DNA from: JAQVSH01 sp964349835
GTDB lineage: Bacteria > Bacteroidota > Bacteroidia > Bacteroidales > UBA4181
Assembly (NCBI GenBank): GCA_964349835.1
Contig: CAYGID010000090.1
Coordinates: 1 to 8,396 of the forward strand
DNA length: 8,396 bases
Reading direction: 5' to 3'
How positions within the stretch are numbered: the stretch's first letter is position 1; each line of letters opens with the position of its first letter. Below are positions 1 through 6,052 of the stretch, piece by piece. The notes below the pieces were generated by a model, which did no database searches, was not told where the DNA came from, and worked only from the letters and a program-made list of their open reading frames with translations. The translations under genes were made by a program, and so were the position numbers.

Positions 1-4
1 CACT

Positions 5-33
5 TGCGCAAAGCGGCATTGCCGCTTTGCGCA
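5..33 (-). terminator. Perfect 13-bp hairpin directly after purE
   Basis: Bases 5-17 (TGCGCAAAGCGGC) and 21-33 are exact reverse complements around a 3-base loop, giving a 13-bp GC-rich stem. Read on the minus strand, the stem begins at the base immediately after the purE stop codon (36-34). Position and strength fit an intrinsic terminator for purE. The T-run expected after the stem would lie left of position 1, so it cannot be confirmed. It may be bidirectional and also serve a gene outside the window. Confidence 0.65.
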
Positions 34-552
34 TCAGTTTGTTTTGTAGGTAAACTTGATGGCGGCGAGCTCTTCGTTGGCCTGAATCATCTTTTTTTGG
101 AGTCCTGCCTTATAGGCCTCTACCTTTTTCATGATGTCGGGGTTGCCGGTGGCCAGAATCTGTGCCGCCAGGATGCCTGCATTTAACGCACCGTCGAGAC
201 CAACGGTAGCAACGGGAATTCCCGGAGGCATCTGGAGAATCGAAAGGATGGAGTCCCAGCCGTCTATCGAGATGGAGGCCTTAATGGGAACACCAATTAC
301 GGGCAGAACCGTGTAGGCAGCCACCACTCCCGGAAGATGGGCGGCGCCTCCTGCTCCGGCAATGATTACAGAGACACCCCTGGCTGCTGCATTCGAAGCA
401 AACTCCATCACCTTGGTTGGGGTTCTGTGTGCCGACAGGGCATGCAGTTCGAAGGGAATTTCCAGGTCGTTCAAAAATTTGGCTGCCTTTTCCATGATGG
501 GCATGTCGGAGGTGCTGCCCATGATGATGCTTACTTTGGGAGTCAGATTCAT
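34..552 (-). CDS. purE: N5-carboxyaminoimidazole ribonucleotide mutase (class I PurE)
   Basis: PurE moves the carboxylate of N5-CAIR to carbon 4 of the imidazole ring, giving CAIR in de novo purine synthesis, as a cytosolic octamer. The 172-residue product is of normal length and spans the whole family fold: GSTSD (12-16) and SAHRTP (40-45, with the catalytic-type H42) for substrate binding, AGAGGAAHLPG (65-75), and QMPPGIPVATVG (107-118). The motifs match class I enzymes, which use N5-CAIR and normally need PurK; no purK is present here. The start at 552 gives MNLTPKVSIIMGSTSD, the usual short lead-in to the first strand. An in-frame ATG at 717 would add 55 non-homologous residues, overlap hpt and lie upstream of a good promoter box. 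The gene is divergent from hpt and ends at a strong hairpin, so it is probably monocistronic. Sure of the function. Confidence 0.97.
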   Translation of the reverse strand: MNLTPKVSIIMGSTSDMPIMEKAAKFLNDLEIPFELHALSAHRTPTKVMEFASNAAARGVSVIIAGAGGAAHLPGVVAAYTVLPVIGVPIKASISIDGWDSILSILQMPPGIPVATVGLDGALNAGILAAQILATGNPDIMKKVEAYKAGLQKKMIQANEELAAIKFTYKTN

Positions 553-581
553 ACGGTTTCTCTTTTTTTTAGTTTCAACTG

Positions 582-589
582 CAAAGATA
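582..589 (-). promoter_or_regulatory. Probable purE promoter, -7 box
   Basis: On the minus strand this reads TATCTTTG, an exact match to the Bacteroidetes -7 consensus TAnnTTTG. It lies 29 bases upstream of the purE start at 552, implying a leader of roughly 25 nucleotides. I found no clear -33 TTTG at the usual distance, so the call rests on the -7 box and its position in the 97-base divergent gap between purE and hpt. Confidence 0.55.
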
Positions 590-649
590 TCGTTTTTGTA
601 GAGGAAAAGCGTACCTTCGCACTCCAGATAATTACCGAATTTTCGAGGC

Positions 650-1198
650 ATGAAGAAAGTCACGCTGTTAGATAAACAGTTTAAATTGTCGGTTTCTGCG
701 TCACAGATTAAGACCATTGTAAACCTGATGGCCGAGCGGATAAATGAGGATTATGCCGGTCAAGAGCTCACCTTTGTTTCCATTCTGAACGGATCGTTCA
801 TTTTTGCTGCCGATTTAGTTCGCCGAATCAGGGTCCCTTCGCAGATTCATTTTGTGAAGATTGTATCGTATCAGGGGAGTCACTCTTCGGGCGAGCCTTG
901 CACTCTAATCGGGATCGACCCGAAAAACATTGAGGGGAAGCGTGTGGTCATTCTTGAAGATATTGTTGATTCGGGCCTGACCATCGAGCATTCGGTTGCG
1001 ATGTTAAAATCTTACCATCCCAAGTCGGTGGCCATTGCATCGCTCTTTTTTAAACCTCAGCGTTATCACCAGAACAAATTGAAGGTCGATTATTACGGCT
1101 TTGAGATTCCCGACAGGTTTATTGTGGGGTACGGACTGGATTACTGTGGCGAGGGTCGCTTTTTGCAAGATGTATATGAGGAAGATAGTGGATTATAA
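650..1198 (+). CDS. hpt: Hypoxanthine phosphoribosyltransferase
   Basis: Cytosolic purine salvage enzyme that joins hypoxanthine (often also guanine) to PRPP to give IMP or GMP. The 182-residue length is usual for bacterial Hpt. Visible motifs are LNGSF (46-50, the PPi-binding loop), VVILEDIVDSGLT (99-111, the PRPP-binding loop with its paired acidic residues), FKPQRYHQN (134-142, with the purine-contacting K135) and IPDRFIVGYGLDY (153-165). The ATG at 650 is the natural start; upstream sequence is the divergent gap shared with purE. It is the first gene of a plus-strand run, 11 bases before adk. I found no convincing plus-strand promoter: the best -7-like box, TACCTTCG at 612-619, has one mismatch and its nearest TTTG (595-598) is too close. 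Xanthine or guanine preference cannot be read from the sequence. Confidence 0.95.
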   Translation: MKKVTLLDKQFKLSVSASQIKTIVNLMAERINEDYAGQELTFVSILNGSFIFAADLVRRIRVPSQIHFVKIVSYQGSHSSGEPCTLIGIDPKNIEGKRVVILEDIVDSGLTIEHSVAMLKSYHPKSVAIASLFFKPQRYHQNKLKVDYYGFEIPDRFIVGYGLDYCGEGRFLQDVYEEDSGL

Positions 1199-1209
1199 CT
1201 TTAATATAT

Positions 1210-1794
1210 ATGCTTAATATTGTGTTGTTTGGCCCTCCGGGTGCCGGAAAGGGCACTCAGTCGGAGCGATTGATAGAGAAATACAGGTTGGTTCATCTTT
1301 CGACCGGCGACCTGTTAAGGGCCGAGATTGCTGCCCGTACTGAACTCGGCATCAGGGCTGCCCATAAGATGGATCGCGGTGAGTTGGTTCCCGATGAGAT
1401 TGTGATCGGAATGATCAGGAGCAAACTGCGTTTGAATCCTGAGTCAAAAGGGTTTATTTTCGACGGGTTTCCCCGCACGGTGGCTCAAGCTCAGGCGCTC
1501 GATGCGCTTTTGCTGGAGTTCGACACCTCTATCTCTGTTATGCTCGCGCTCGAGGTGGAGGAGGAGGAGCTGGTAGAGAGATTGCTTCACAGAGGTGCTG
1601 TTTCGGGGCGTGCCGACGATCAGGATGTTTCTATAATTGAGAACCGTATTCACGTGTATAACACCAAAACGGCTCCCATCATTGAATACTATGCCGCACA
1701 GGGAAAGCATATTGAAATCCCTGGTTCGGGTCAGATTGAGGCCATCTTTTCGCGCCTGGCAGCTGCTGTTGACTCACTCTGCGAAGTAGAGTGA
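1210..1794 (+). CDS. adk: Adenylate kinase, short-LID form
   Basis: Catalyses ATP + AMP = 2 ADP in the cytosol and sets the adenylate pool. The 194-residue protein starts with the P-loop GPPGAGKGT (8-16), followed by STGDLLR (31-37) for AMP binding and FDGFPRT (84-90) with its conserved arginine. The LID is the short type: HRGAVSGRADD (127-137) lacks the zinc-finger-like insertion of long bacterial enzymes. An arginine-bearing helix, IIENRIHVY (142-150), follows. The ATG at 1210 puts the P-loop seven residues in, as usual. It lies 11 bases after hpt and 24 before obg, consistent with co-transcription. There is no real Shine-Dalgarno; the upstream bases are AT-rich. Confidence 0.96.
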   Translation: MLNIVLFGPPGAGKGTQSERLIEKYRLVHLSTGDLLRAEIAARTELGIRAAHKMDRGELVPDEIVIGMIRSKLRLNPESKGFIFDGFPRTVAQAQALDALLLEFDTSISVMLALEVEEEELVERLLHRGAVSGRADDQDVSIIENRIHVYNTKTAPIIEYYAAQGKHIEIPGSGQIEAIFSRLAAAVDSLCEVE

Positions 1795-1818
1795 TTGTAT
1801 CATTAACCCCATTTTGTT

Positions 1819-2811
1819 TTGGCTGATACCAACTTTGTTGATTACGTAAAGATCTGTTGCCGTTCGGGCAACGGAGGTCCCGGTTCTACCCATCTGCGCC
1901 GCGAAAAGTATATCCCGAAGGGGGGACCCGACGGAGGCGACGGCGGCCGCGGAGGCCACGTGATTGTTCGGGGGAATGGGCAGTTGTGGACGCTGCTTCA
2001 TCTTAAATACAGACGCCACGTTTTTGCCGGGAATGGAGTGGCGGGCAGTTCTGCCTCCAAAACGGGTGCCCAGGGCGAAGACAAGGTGATTGATGTGCCG
2101 CTGGGAACAGTGGCCAAAGAGGCCGAAACAGGTCGTTTTCTCTTTGAAATTACCTCCGAGGGAGAGGAGCAGATCCTGCTAAAAGGGGGTCGGGGAGGGC
2201 TTGGAAACGAGCACTTCAAGAGCGCTACCCACCAAACGCCTCGCTTTGCCCAACCGGGCGAACCGGGCGAGGAGAATTGGATGATTCTGGAGTTGAAAGT
2301 GCTGGCCGATGTGGGTTTGGTAGGTTTTCCGAATGCCGGAAAATCTACGCTGTTGTCGAAGGTTTCGGCGGCAAAACCCGAGATTGCCGACTACCCCTTT
2401 ACTACGTTGGTGCCTAACTTGGGAATGGTATCGTATCGCGACGGCCGCTCCTTTGTAATGGCCGATATCCCCGGTATCATAGAAGGGGCTCATGAGGGGA
2501 AGGGTCTGGGTATTAGATTTCTGCGGCACATAGAACGAAACGCTATGCTGTTGTTTGTGATTCCGGCCGACAGCGATTCTATCACTGAGCAGTATCGCAT
2601 TCTGTTGCACGAACTGGAACAGTACAATCCCGAATTACTCGACAAAAAAAGGCTATTGGCGGTGAGTAAGTGCGATTTGACCGATACCGAACTATTAGAC
2701 GAGATAAAGAAAGATTTGCCGCCCCTGCCTGTTGTTTTTATCTCTTCGATTACTAATTTTGGGATAGACGCGTTAAAAGATTCTATTTGGAAGCTACTTA
2801 ACGAACCCTGA
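1819..2811 (+). CDS. obg: Obg-family GTPase (TTG start)
   Basis: Ribosome-associated GTPase of the Obg/CgtA family, essential in most bacteria, linked to 50S maturation and the (p)ppGpp response. Residues 1-158 form the glycine-rich Obg fold (for example GGPDGGDGGRGG, 35-46). The G domain has GFPNAGKST (169-177, G1), DYPFTT (191-196, switch I), ADIPG (215-219, G3), SKCD (283-286, G4 in place of NKxD) and ISSITNFG (308-315, G5). At 330 residues it ends after the G domain, without the C-terminal OCT domain of some firmicute proteins. The start must be TTG at 1819: an in-frame TAA lies at 1804-1806, and the next in-frame Met (residue 155) would remove the whole Obg fold. Translation from TTG gives MADTNFVDYVKI, the family N-terminus. 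It sits between adk and the PAP2 gene, with a 4-base gap to the latter. Confidence 0.95.
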   Translation: MADTNFVDYVKICCRSGNGGPGSTHLRREKYIPKGGPDGGDGGRGGHVIVRGNGQLWTLLHLKYRRHVFAGNGVAGSSASKTGAQGEDKVIDVPLGTVAKEAETGRFLFEITSEGEEQILLKGGRGGLGNEHFKSATHQTPRFAQPGEPGEENWMILELKVLADVGLVGFPNAGKSTLLSKVSAAKPEIADYPFTTLVPNLGMVSYRDGRSFVMADIPGIIEGAHEGKGLGIRFLRHIERNAMLLFVIPADSDSITEQYRILLHELEQYNPELLDKKRLLAVSKCDLTDTELLDEIKKDLPPLPVVFISSITNFGIDALKDSIWKLLNEP

Positions 2812-2815
2812 GACT

Positions 2816-3436
2816 ATGGTAGAGGTGCTTGCTTCGATTGATGAGAAATTTTTTCTTCCGTTAAACGGGGCACATCTCCCGTGGCTCGACGAGCCTTTCA
2901 AGTTGATTAGCGGAAAGCTGATATGGGCTCCTTTCTATGCCTGGATTCTTTGGATTTTGTCGGTAAAGCAGAGGGTAGGACTTTGGGTTACACTTCTCTG
3001 TATTGTGCTTATGATTGTTGTTACCGATCAGGGCTCCGGAGTCATTAAACGATTGGTCATGCGGCTTAGGCCTACCCATGAGCCCGGTATCATGGATCTG
3101 GTTCATACTGTGAATAATTATCGGGGGGGGCGGTTCGGTTTTTTCTCAGCGCATGCTTCCAACGCTTTCGCGCTTGCCGTTTTTGTGTCGCGCGCTATAA
3201 AAAGCCACCGTTTCACGGCAACGATGTTTGTATGGGCCACTGTGGTTTCGTACAGTCGTATCTACCTGGGTGTTCACTACCCTGGCGATATTCTCGTGGG
3301 CATGTTATTTGGTTGTGCGGTAGGATGGTTCTTCTATTGGTTTGCCAGTAAAACCACGCCTTTCTTTTGTGCGAGATTAAAAGGGAGGTCGTTGCGCGAA
3401 CGGGTGTTCTTTAGAACTCTTTCAAAACAGATTTGA
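2816..3436 (+). CDS. PAP2-family membrane phosphatase
   Basis: Integral membrane phosphatase of the PAP2 (phosphatidic acid phosphatase type 2) superfamily, 206 residues. The three catalytic motifs are visible: K78-x6-R85-P86, then S111-A-H113 in place of the common SGH, then S147-R148 with H154 and D158 (SRIYLGVHYPGD). Hydrophobic segments around 36-50, 55-70, 115-127, 135-147 and 158-177 suggest about five membrane helices with the active site facing the periplasm. No cleavable signal peptide is apparent. In this family the substrates may be undecaprenyl diphosphate, lipid A phosphates (LpxE/LpxF type) or phosphatidylglycerol phosphate; the sequence alone does not decide. It starts 4 bases after obg, so translation is probably coupled, and its last 26 bases overlap the convergent Nudix gene. 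Family assignment is certain, substrate unknown. Confidence 0.9.
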   Translation: MVEVLASIDEKFFLPLNGAHLPWLDEPFKLISGKLIWAPFYAWILWILSVKQRVGLWVTLLCIVLMIVVTDQGSGVIKRLVMRLRPTHEPGIMDLVHTVNNYRGGRFGFFSAHASNAFALAVFVSRAIKSHRFTATMFVWATVVSYSRIYLGVHYPGDILVGMLFGCAVGWFFYWFASKTTPFFCARLKGRSLRERVFFRTLSKQI

Positions 3437-4025
3437 GCGACGCGTACGAACTGGCAATCAACGCTTTCATCTCGTCGCGGTTAACCCAACGTACACTTTC
3501 AATGTCCTCGCCGGTTTCGGGCAGAGGTTCCTCCGATCCATCGTATTTCATCCGGTACCAGGTGGTCCGTTTTAGCACTTTAAACCCCTTCTCCTGATAG
3601 GTGTGCCATGTTTCGCAAAGTTGCGATTTGGAGGTCAGCCCTTCGCTGATTCCACACTCCTCGCTCACCTCGCGCAAAGCAGCCGTGCGAATCTTCTCGC
3701 CCGGTTCGACCTTCCCTTTAGGCAGATCCCATTTGCCCCGCCGAAAGATCATTAACAGTTGGTCCTCTTGATTTGTAACCAATCCACCTGCTGCTTTCAC
3801 AAAACGGTAGCTGGTTTTCAGCTGGGTGATGGCTTTTCGGGGATTGCATACGATGTAGAGTATGGTCATTTCGGGTGTCCGCTCAAAGAAGGCAATGAGG
3901 GGTAGTAATCCTTCGGTCTCTTCTAGTTTGTATGAGAAGCCATCGCCCTTTTGCAAGGATTTTTTACCTTTGTCGGTGAGAACGATTGCCCGTTCGCCCA
4001 TGTAGATTTTTATGTCGGAAGCCAT
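3411..4025 (-). CDS. Nudix hydrolase with N-terminal extension
   Basis: The 204-residue protein carries a complete Nudix box (Gx5Ex7REUxEExGU) at G104-I126, with E119, E122 and E123 as metal ligands. Nudix enzymes cleave the diphosphate bond of nucleoside diphosphates linked to another group, such as sugar nucleotides, ADP-ribose, diadenosine polyphosphates or oxidised dNTPs. The box sits in a typical fold, with FRRGKWDLPKG (94-104) before it and a WYRM strand (156-159) after it. Roughly 75 residues precede the Nudix fold; I do not recognise this part, which contains hydrophobic stretches (LLPLIAFF, 40-47; ILYIVC, 55-60). Start at 4025 (MASDIKIYMGERA); a second Met at 4001 is possible. The gene overlaps the PAP2 gene tail to tail by 26 bases and pyrE head to head. 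Substrate unknown. Confidence 0.9.
   Translation of the reverse strand: MASDIKIYMGERAIVLTDKGKKSLQKGDGFSYKLEETEGLLPLIAFFERTPEMTILYIVCNPRKAITQLKTSYRFVKAAGGLVTNQEDQLLMIFRRGKWDLPKGKVEPGEKIRTAALREVSEECGISEGLTSKSQLCETWHTYQEKGFKVLKRTTWYRMKYDGSEEPLPETGEDIESVRWVNRDEMKALIASSYASLKSVLKEF
3965..3972 (+). promoter_or_regulatory. Candidate pyrE -7 box inside the Nudix gene
   Basis: TACCTTTG matches the Bacteroidetes -7 consensus TAnnTTTG exactly and lies 51 bases before the pyrE ATG at 4024. pyrE has no upstream intergenic space, so a promoter inside the antisense Nudix coding region is required unless it is served from further upstream. The nearest TTTG (3950-3953) is only 11 bases away, too close for a normal -33 element. 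The box also encodes ordinary Lys-Gly codons on the other strand, so chance is possible. Confidence 0.35.
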
Positions 4026-4659
4026 GATCGAAAAATTATCTGTTTCACACTATCTGTTGCAAAGTAAAGCAATTAAATTGAGTCCTTCAACCCCTTTTAT
4101 CTGGGCCTCAGGGTGGAAATCGCCCATTTATTGCGATAACCGTAAAACGTTGGCCTTCCCCGAAATCCGTACGCTAATCTGTGATCGGTTTGTGGAGCTT
4201 ATTACCAAGCAGTTTCCGGAGGTCGAATTGATTGCCGGTGTGGCCACAGGAGCCATCGCACAGGGAGCCTTGGTTGCCGATCGTATGGGGTTGCCCTTTG
4301 CCTATGTGCGCTCAGCCCCTAAGAATCATGGGCTCGAAAATCTAATCGAGGGGGAGGTGGCGGCGCAGCAGAAAGTGGTTGTGGTGGAGGATCTCATTTC
4401 GACCGGTGGCAGCAGTCTGGCTGCGGTGGAGGCGCTGAGAAAGGCCGGTTGCAACGTGTTGGGAATGGTAGCAATTTTTACCTACGGCTTTCCCGCCGCT
4501 GAGAACCGTTTCCGCGATGCAGGCTGTGGGCTCTATACCCTTACAAATTATAACGAACTGCTCGATCTGGCGCTCCAATCGCACTACATCGAAGCCAGCC
4601 AGCTGCCCCTTCTGAAGCAGTGGAGAGAGGCTCCCGACCGCTGGATGCAGGAGGAGTAG
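4024..4659 (+). CDS. pyrE: Orotate phosphoribosyltransferase
   Basis: Converts orotate plus PRPP to orotidine 5'-monophosphate, the fifth step of pyrimidine synthesis, as a cytosolic dimer. From 4024 the product is 211 residues. Motifs, in that numbering: ASGWKSPIYCDNR (28-40), GVATGAIAQG (72-81), RSAPKNHGLENLIEG (96-110, the flexible catalytic loop) and the PRPP-binding loop VVVVEDLISTGGS (118-130). I prefer the ATG at 4024 (MIEKLSVSHYLLQSKAIKL) because its N-terminus fits the length I recall for other Bacteroidales PyrE and a GGAAG precedes it. An in-frame ATG at 4012 would add MSEA. The start overlaps the start codon of the opposite-strand Nudix gene. It is convergent with the flavodiiron gene, while pyrC, another step of the pathway, is separated from it and on the other strand. 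Confidence 0.96.
   Translation: MIEKLSVSHYLLQSKAIKLSPSTPFIWASGWKSPIYCDNRKTLAFPEIRTLICDRFVELITKQFPEVELIAGVATGAIAQGALVADRMGLPFAYVRSAPKNHGLENLIEGEVAAQQKVVVVEDLISTGGSSLAAVEALRKAGCNVLGMVAIFTYGFPAAENRFRDAGCGLYTLTNYNELLDLALQSHYIEASQLPLLKQWREAPDRWMQEE
4060..4090 (-). promoter_or_regulatory. Weak candidate promoter for the Nudix gene inside pyrE
   Basis: Read on the minus strand, TTG (4090-4088), a 20-base gap and TTACTTTG (4067-4060) resemble the -33/-7 pair of Bacteroidetes promoters, with one mismatch to TAnnTTTG. It would place transcription start about 30 bases upstream of the Nudix ATG at 4025. The whole element lies in the first codons of pyrE. The evidence is motif-level only. Confidence 0.3.
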
Positions 4660-4700
4660 GCGCCGCCGGGGGCCGTTGGCTGCATCATACATTGTTTGTT

Positions 4701-4768
4701 GGCAGTTTGCCGCTATGGGCAGTTTGCCACAATGGGCAGTTTGCCGCTATGGGCTGTGTGCCGCAATG
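4701..4768. repeat. Four tandem 17-bp repeats between pyrE and the flavodiiron gene
   Basis: Units lie at 4701-4717, 4718-4734, 4735-4751 and 4752-4768. Units 1 and 3 are identical (GGCAGTTTGCCGCTATG). Unit 2 ends ACAATG and unit 4 ends GCAATG and has TGTG in place of AGTT, so there is a hint of a 34-bp alternating pattern. Each of the first three units contains GGCA-GTT-TGCC, a 4-bp stem with a 3-base loop. TGCC of one unit can also pair with GGCA of the next. The 17-base period is not a multiple of three and the array lies between two convergent stop codons, so it is non-coding. There is no obvious T-tract, so a transcription-end role is only an inference. Confidence 0.9.
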
Positions 4769-4787
4769 GCATTCTGTAGTAACCCGG

Positions 4788-5996
4788 TTAGTTCAATATT
4801 TGCGTGGCTAACTCGCGGCCAAAGGCGTAGAACTTTTCCGATTTCTCTTCTGTGGGGTTAAATTTTTCGATTAAGGGCGCACTCTGCATCTTGAACTTTA
4901 AGGCTTTGAGGTTGGCTTCAATGATTTGGGCCGCCTCGCCGCTCCATCCGTACGATCCAAAGGCTCCGGCCACCTTTCCTCTGTCGCGGATGGGATTCAT
5001 CAGCGAGAAGGCTTTGTATACGGGTAGCAGTGTGTTTTGATTGATGGTGGGCGATCCTATGGCTACCCCTTGTGAACGAGCCAGCGCGTTGTCGATGACC
5101 TCCGATGGGGTGTGTTCAATGTCGATGCACTCAACCCGAATCCCTTCTATCGAAGCGGCTCCTATGGCAATGTGACGTGCCATTTCGCCTGTATAGCCGT
5201 AGGCCGAAACGTAGAGAATCAAGAGGCTTTTTTCGGGGGTTCCGGTGAGTTCCAGATACTCCTGCGAGCGTATTTTGCTCCGGTCGACACATCTCTTCCA
5301 GTTTGTCCGAAGTACCGGGCCGTGTCCCGTGGCAATCATCTGTATAGGAAGCGGGTCGATCTTCTCGATGGCTTTCAGCATGAAGCGACTGAAGGGCTTC
5401 AGAATGACATCGAAATAGTAATCGAAGGCTTCGGTGTAGTCGTCTGTTTCATCGTCGAACACCCCGTCGAAGCAGTAATGGGCTCCAAAAGAGTCGCAGG
5501 TAAAGAGTATGCCATCCTCCTCAAGGAAGGTGTAGATGGAGTCGGGCCAATGCAGGTTGGGAGCAGCAATAAATCGGAGGGTTTTGTTGCCCAGGCTGAG
5601 GGTATCTCCATCTTTTACTTTGAGAGAGTTAAAGCTGATACCCATGATCTCGCGCAGATAGGAGAGTGCCTGTCCGCTTCCCACAACCACTGCGTTGGGA
5701 GCCAGTGCAAGCAGGTTTCTCAGACAGCCCGAATGGTCGGGCTCGGTGTGGTCCATCACAATATAGGCAATGTCGGCAGGATTGCATACCGATTCTACTT
5801 TGGCGAGATAATCGCTCCAGAAGCCCACTTTCGCTGTTTCTACTATGGTCGGTTTTTCGGCTTGAATATAGTAGGAGTTATAGGTTGTCCCATAGCGTGT
5901 TTCCATCACGATATCGAAGTGCCGCAGATCGTAATCCTGAATCCCGATCCAGCTAACATCGGAGGTAAGAGGGGTGCTTGGCGTCTGTCTTGTCAT
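4788..5996 (-). CDS. Flavodiiron protein (class A; O2/NO reductase family)
   Basis: Cytosolic two-domain flavodiiron protein (FprA/NorV type) that reduces O2 to water, or NO to N2O, protecting anaerobes. The 402-residue length matches class A. The N-terminal metallo-beta-lactamase-like domain has every di-iron ligand: H83-x-E85-x-D87-H88 (HTEPDH), H149, D168 and H225 (TGHGPV). The flavodoxin domain covers about 257-398, with FMN-loop motifs VSAYGYTGEMA (263-273), GSPTINQN (314-321) and GSYGWSGEA (347-355). There is no rubredoxin or NADH oxidoreductase domain, so electrons must come from a separate protein. The start at 5996 (MTRQTPSTPL) avoids a 67-residue extension that would run antisense-free into pyrC without homology. 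It lies 56 bases downstream of pyrC, with an A-rich leader and no TAnnTTTG box, so co-transcription from the pyrC promoter is likely. O2 versus NO preference is undecided. Confidence 0.94.
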   Translation of the reverse strand: MTRQTPSTPLTSDVSWIGIQDYDLRHFDIVMETRYGTTYNSYYIQAEKPTIVETAKVGFWSDYLAKVESVCNPADIAYIVMDHTEPDHSGCLRNLLALAPNAVVVGSGQALSYLREIMGISFNSLKVKDGDTLSLGNKTLRFIAAPNLHWPDSIYTFLEEDGILFTCDSFGAHYCFDGVFDDETDDYTEAFDYYFDVILKPFSRFMLKAIEKIDPLPIQMIATGHGPVLRTNWKRCVDRSKIRSQEYLELTGTPEKSLLILYVSAYGYTGEMARHIAIGAASIEGIRVECIDIEHTPSEVIDNALARSQGVAIGSPTINQNTLLPVYKAFSLMNPIRDRGKVAGAFGSYGWSGEAAQIIEANLKALKFKMQSAPLIEKFNPTEEKSEKFYAFGRELATQILN

Positions 5997-6052
5997 AATT
6001 CGCTGTCTGTTGTTGTCGTTGGGTTCTCTATTGTTTTGTTTTCTATTGCCGG

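Noticed and set aside
594..619. TTTG plus TACCTTCG as an hpt promoter
   Set aside because: The spacing of 13 bases is too short and the -7 box has a mismatch; it is mentioned under hpt but not called.
553..717. 55-codon N-terminal extension of purE
   Set aside because: It overlaps the start of hpt, contains the probable purE promoter box and matches nothing in PurE proteins, whose fold begins right after the Met at 552.
3402..3420. GTTCT-TT-AGAAC stem as a terminator between the PAP2 and Nudix genes
   Set aside because: The stem is only 5 bp, AT-rich and inside coding sequence, so it is too weak to call.
4701..4768. CRISPR array
   Set aside because: Units are only 17 bp, directly adjacent with no unique spacers, and no cas gene is present.
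4620..4861. Two short frames reading through the 17-bp repeats
   Set aside because: The repeat period is not a multiple of three and the frames overlap the ends of pyrE or the flavodiiron gene without any recognisable product.
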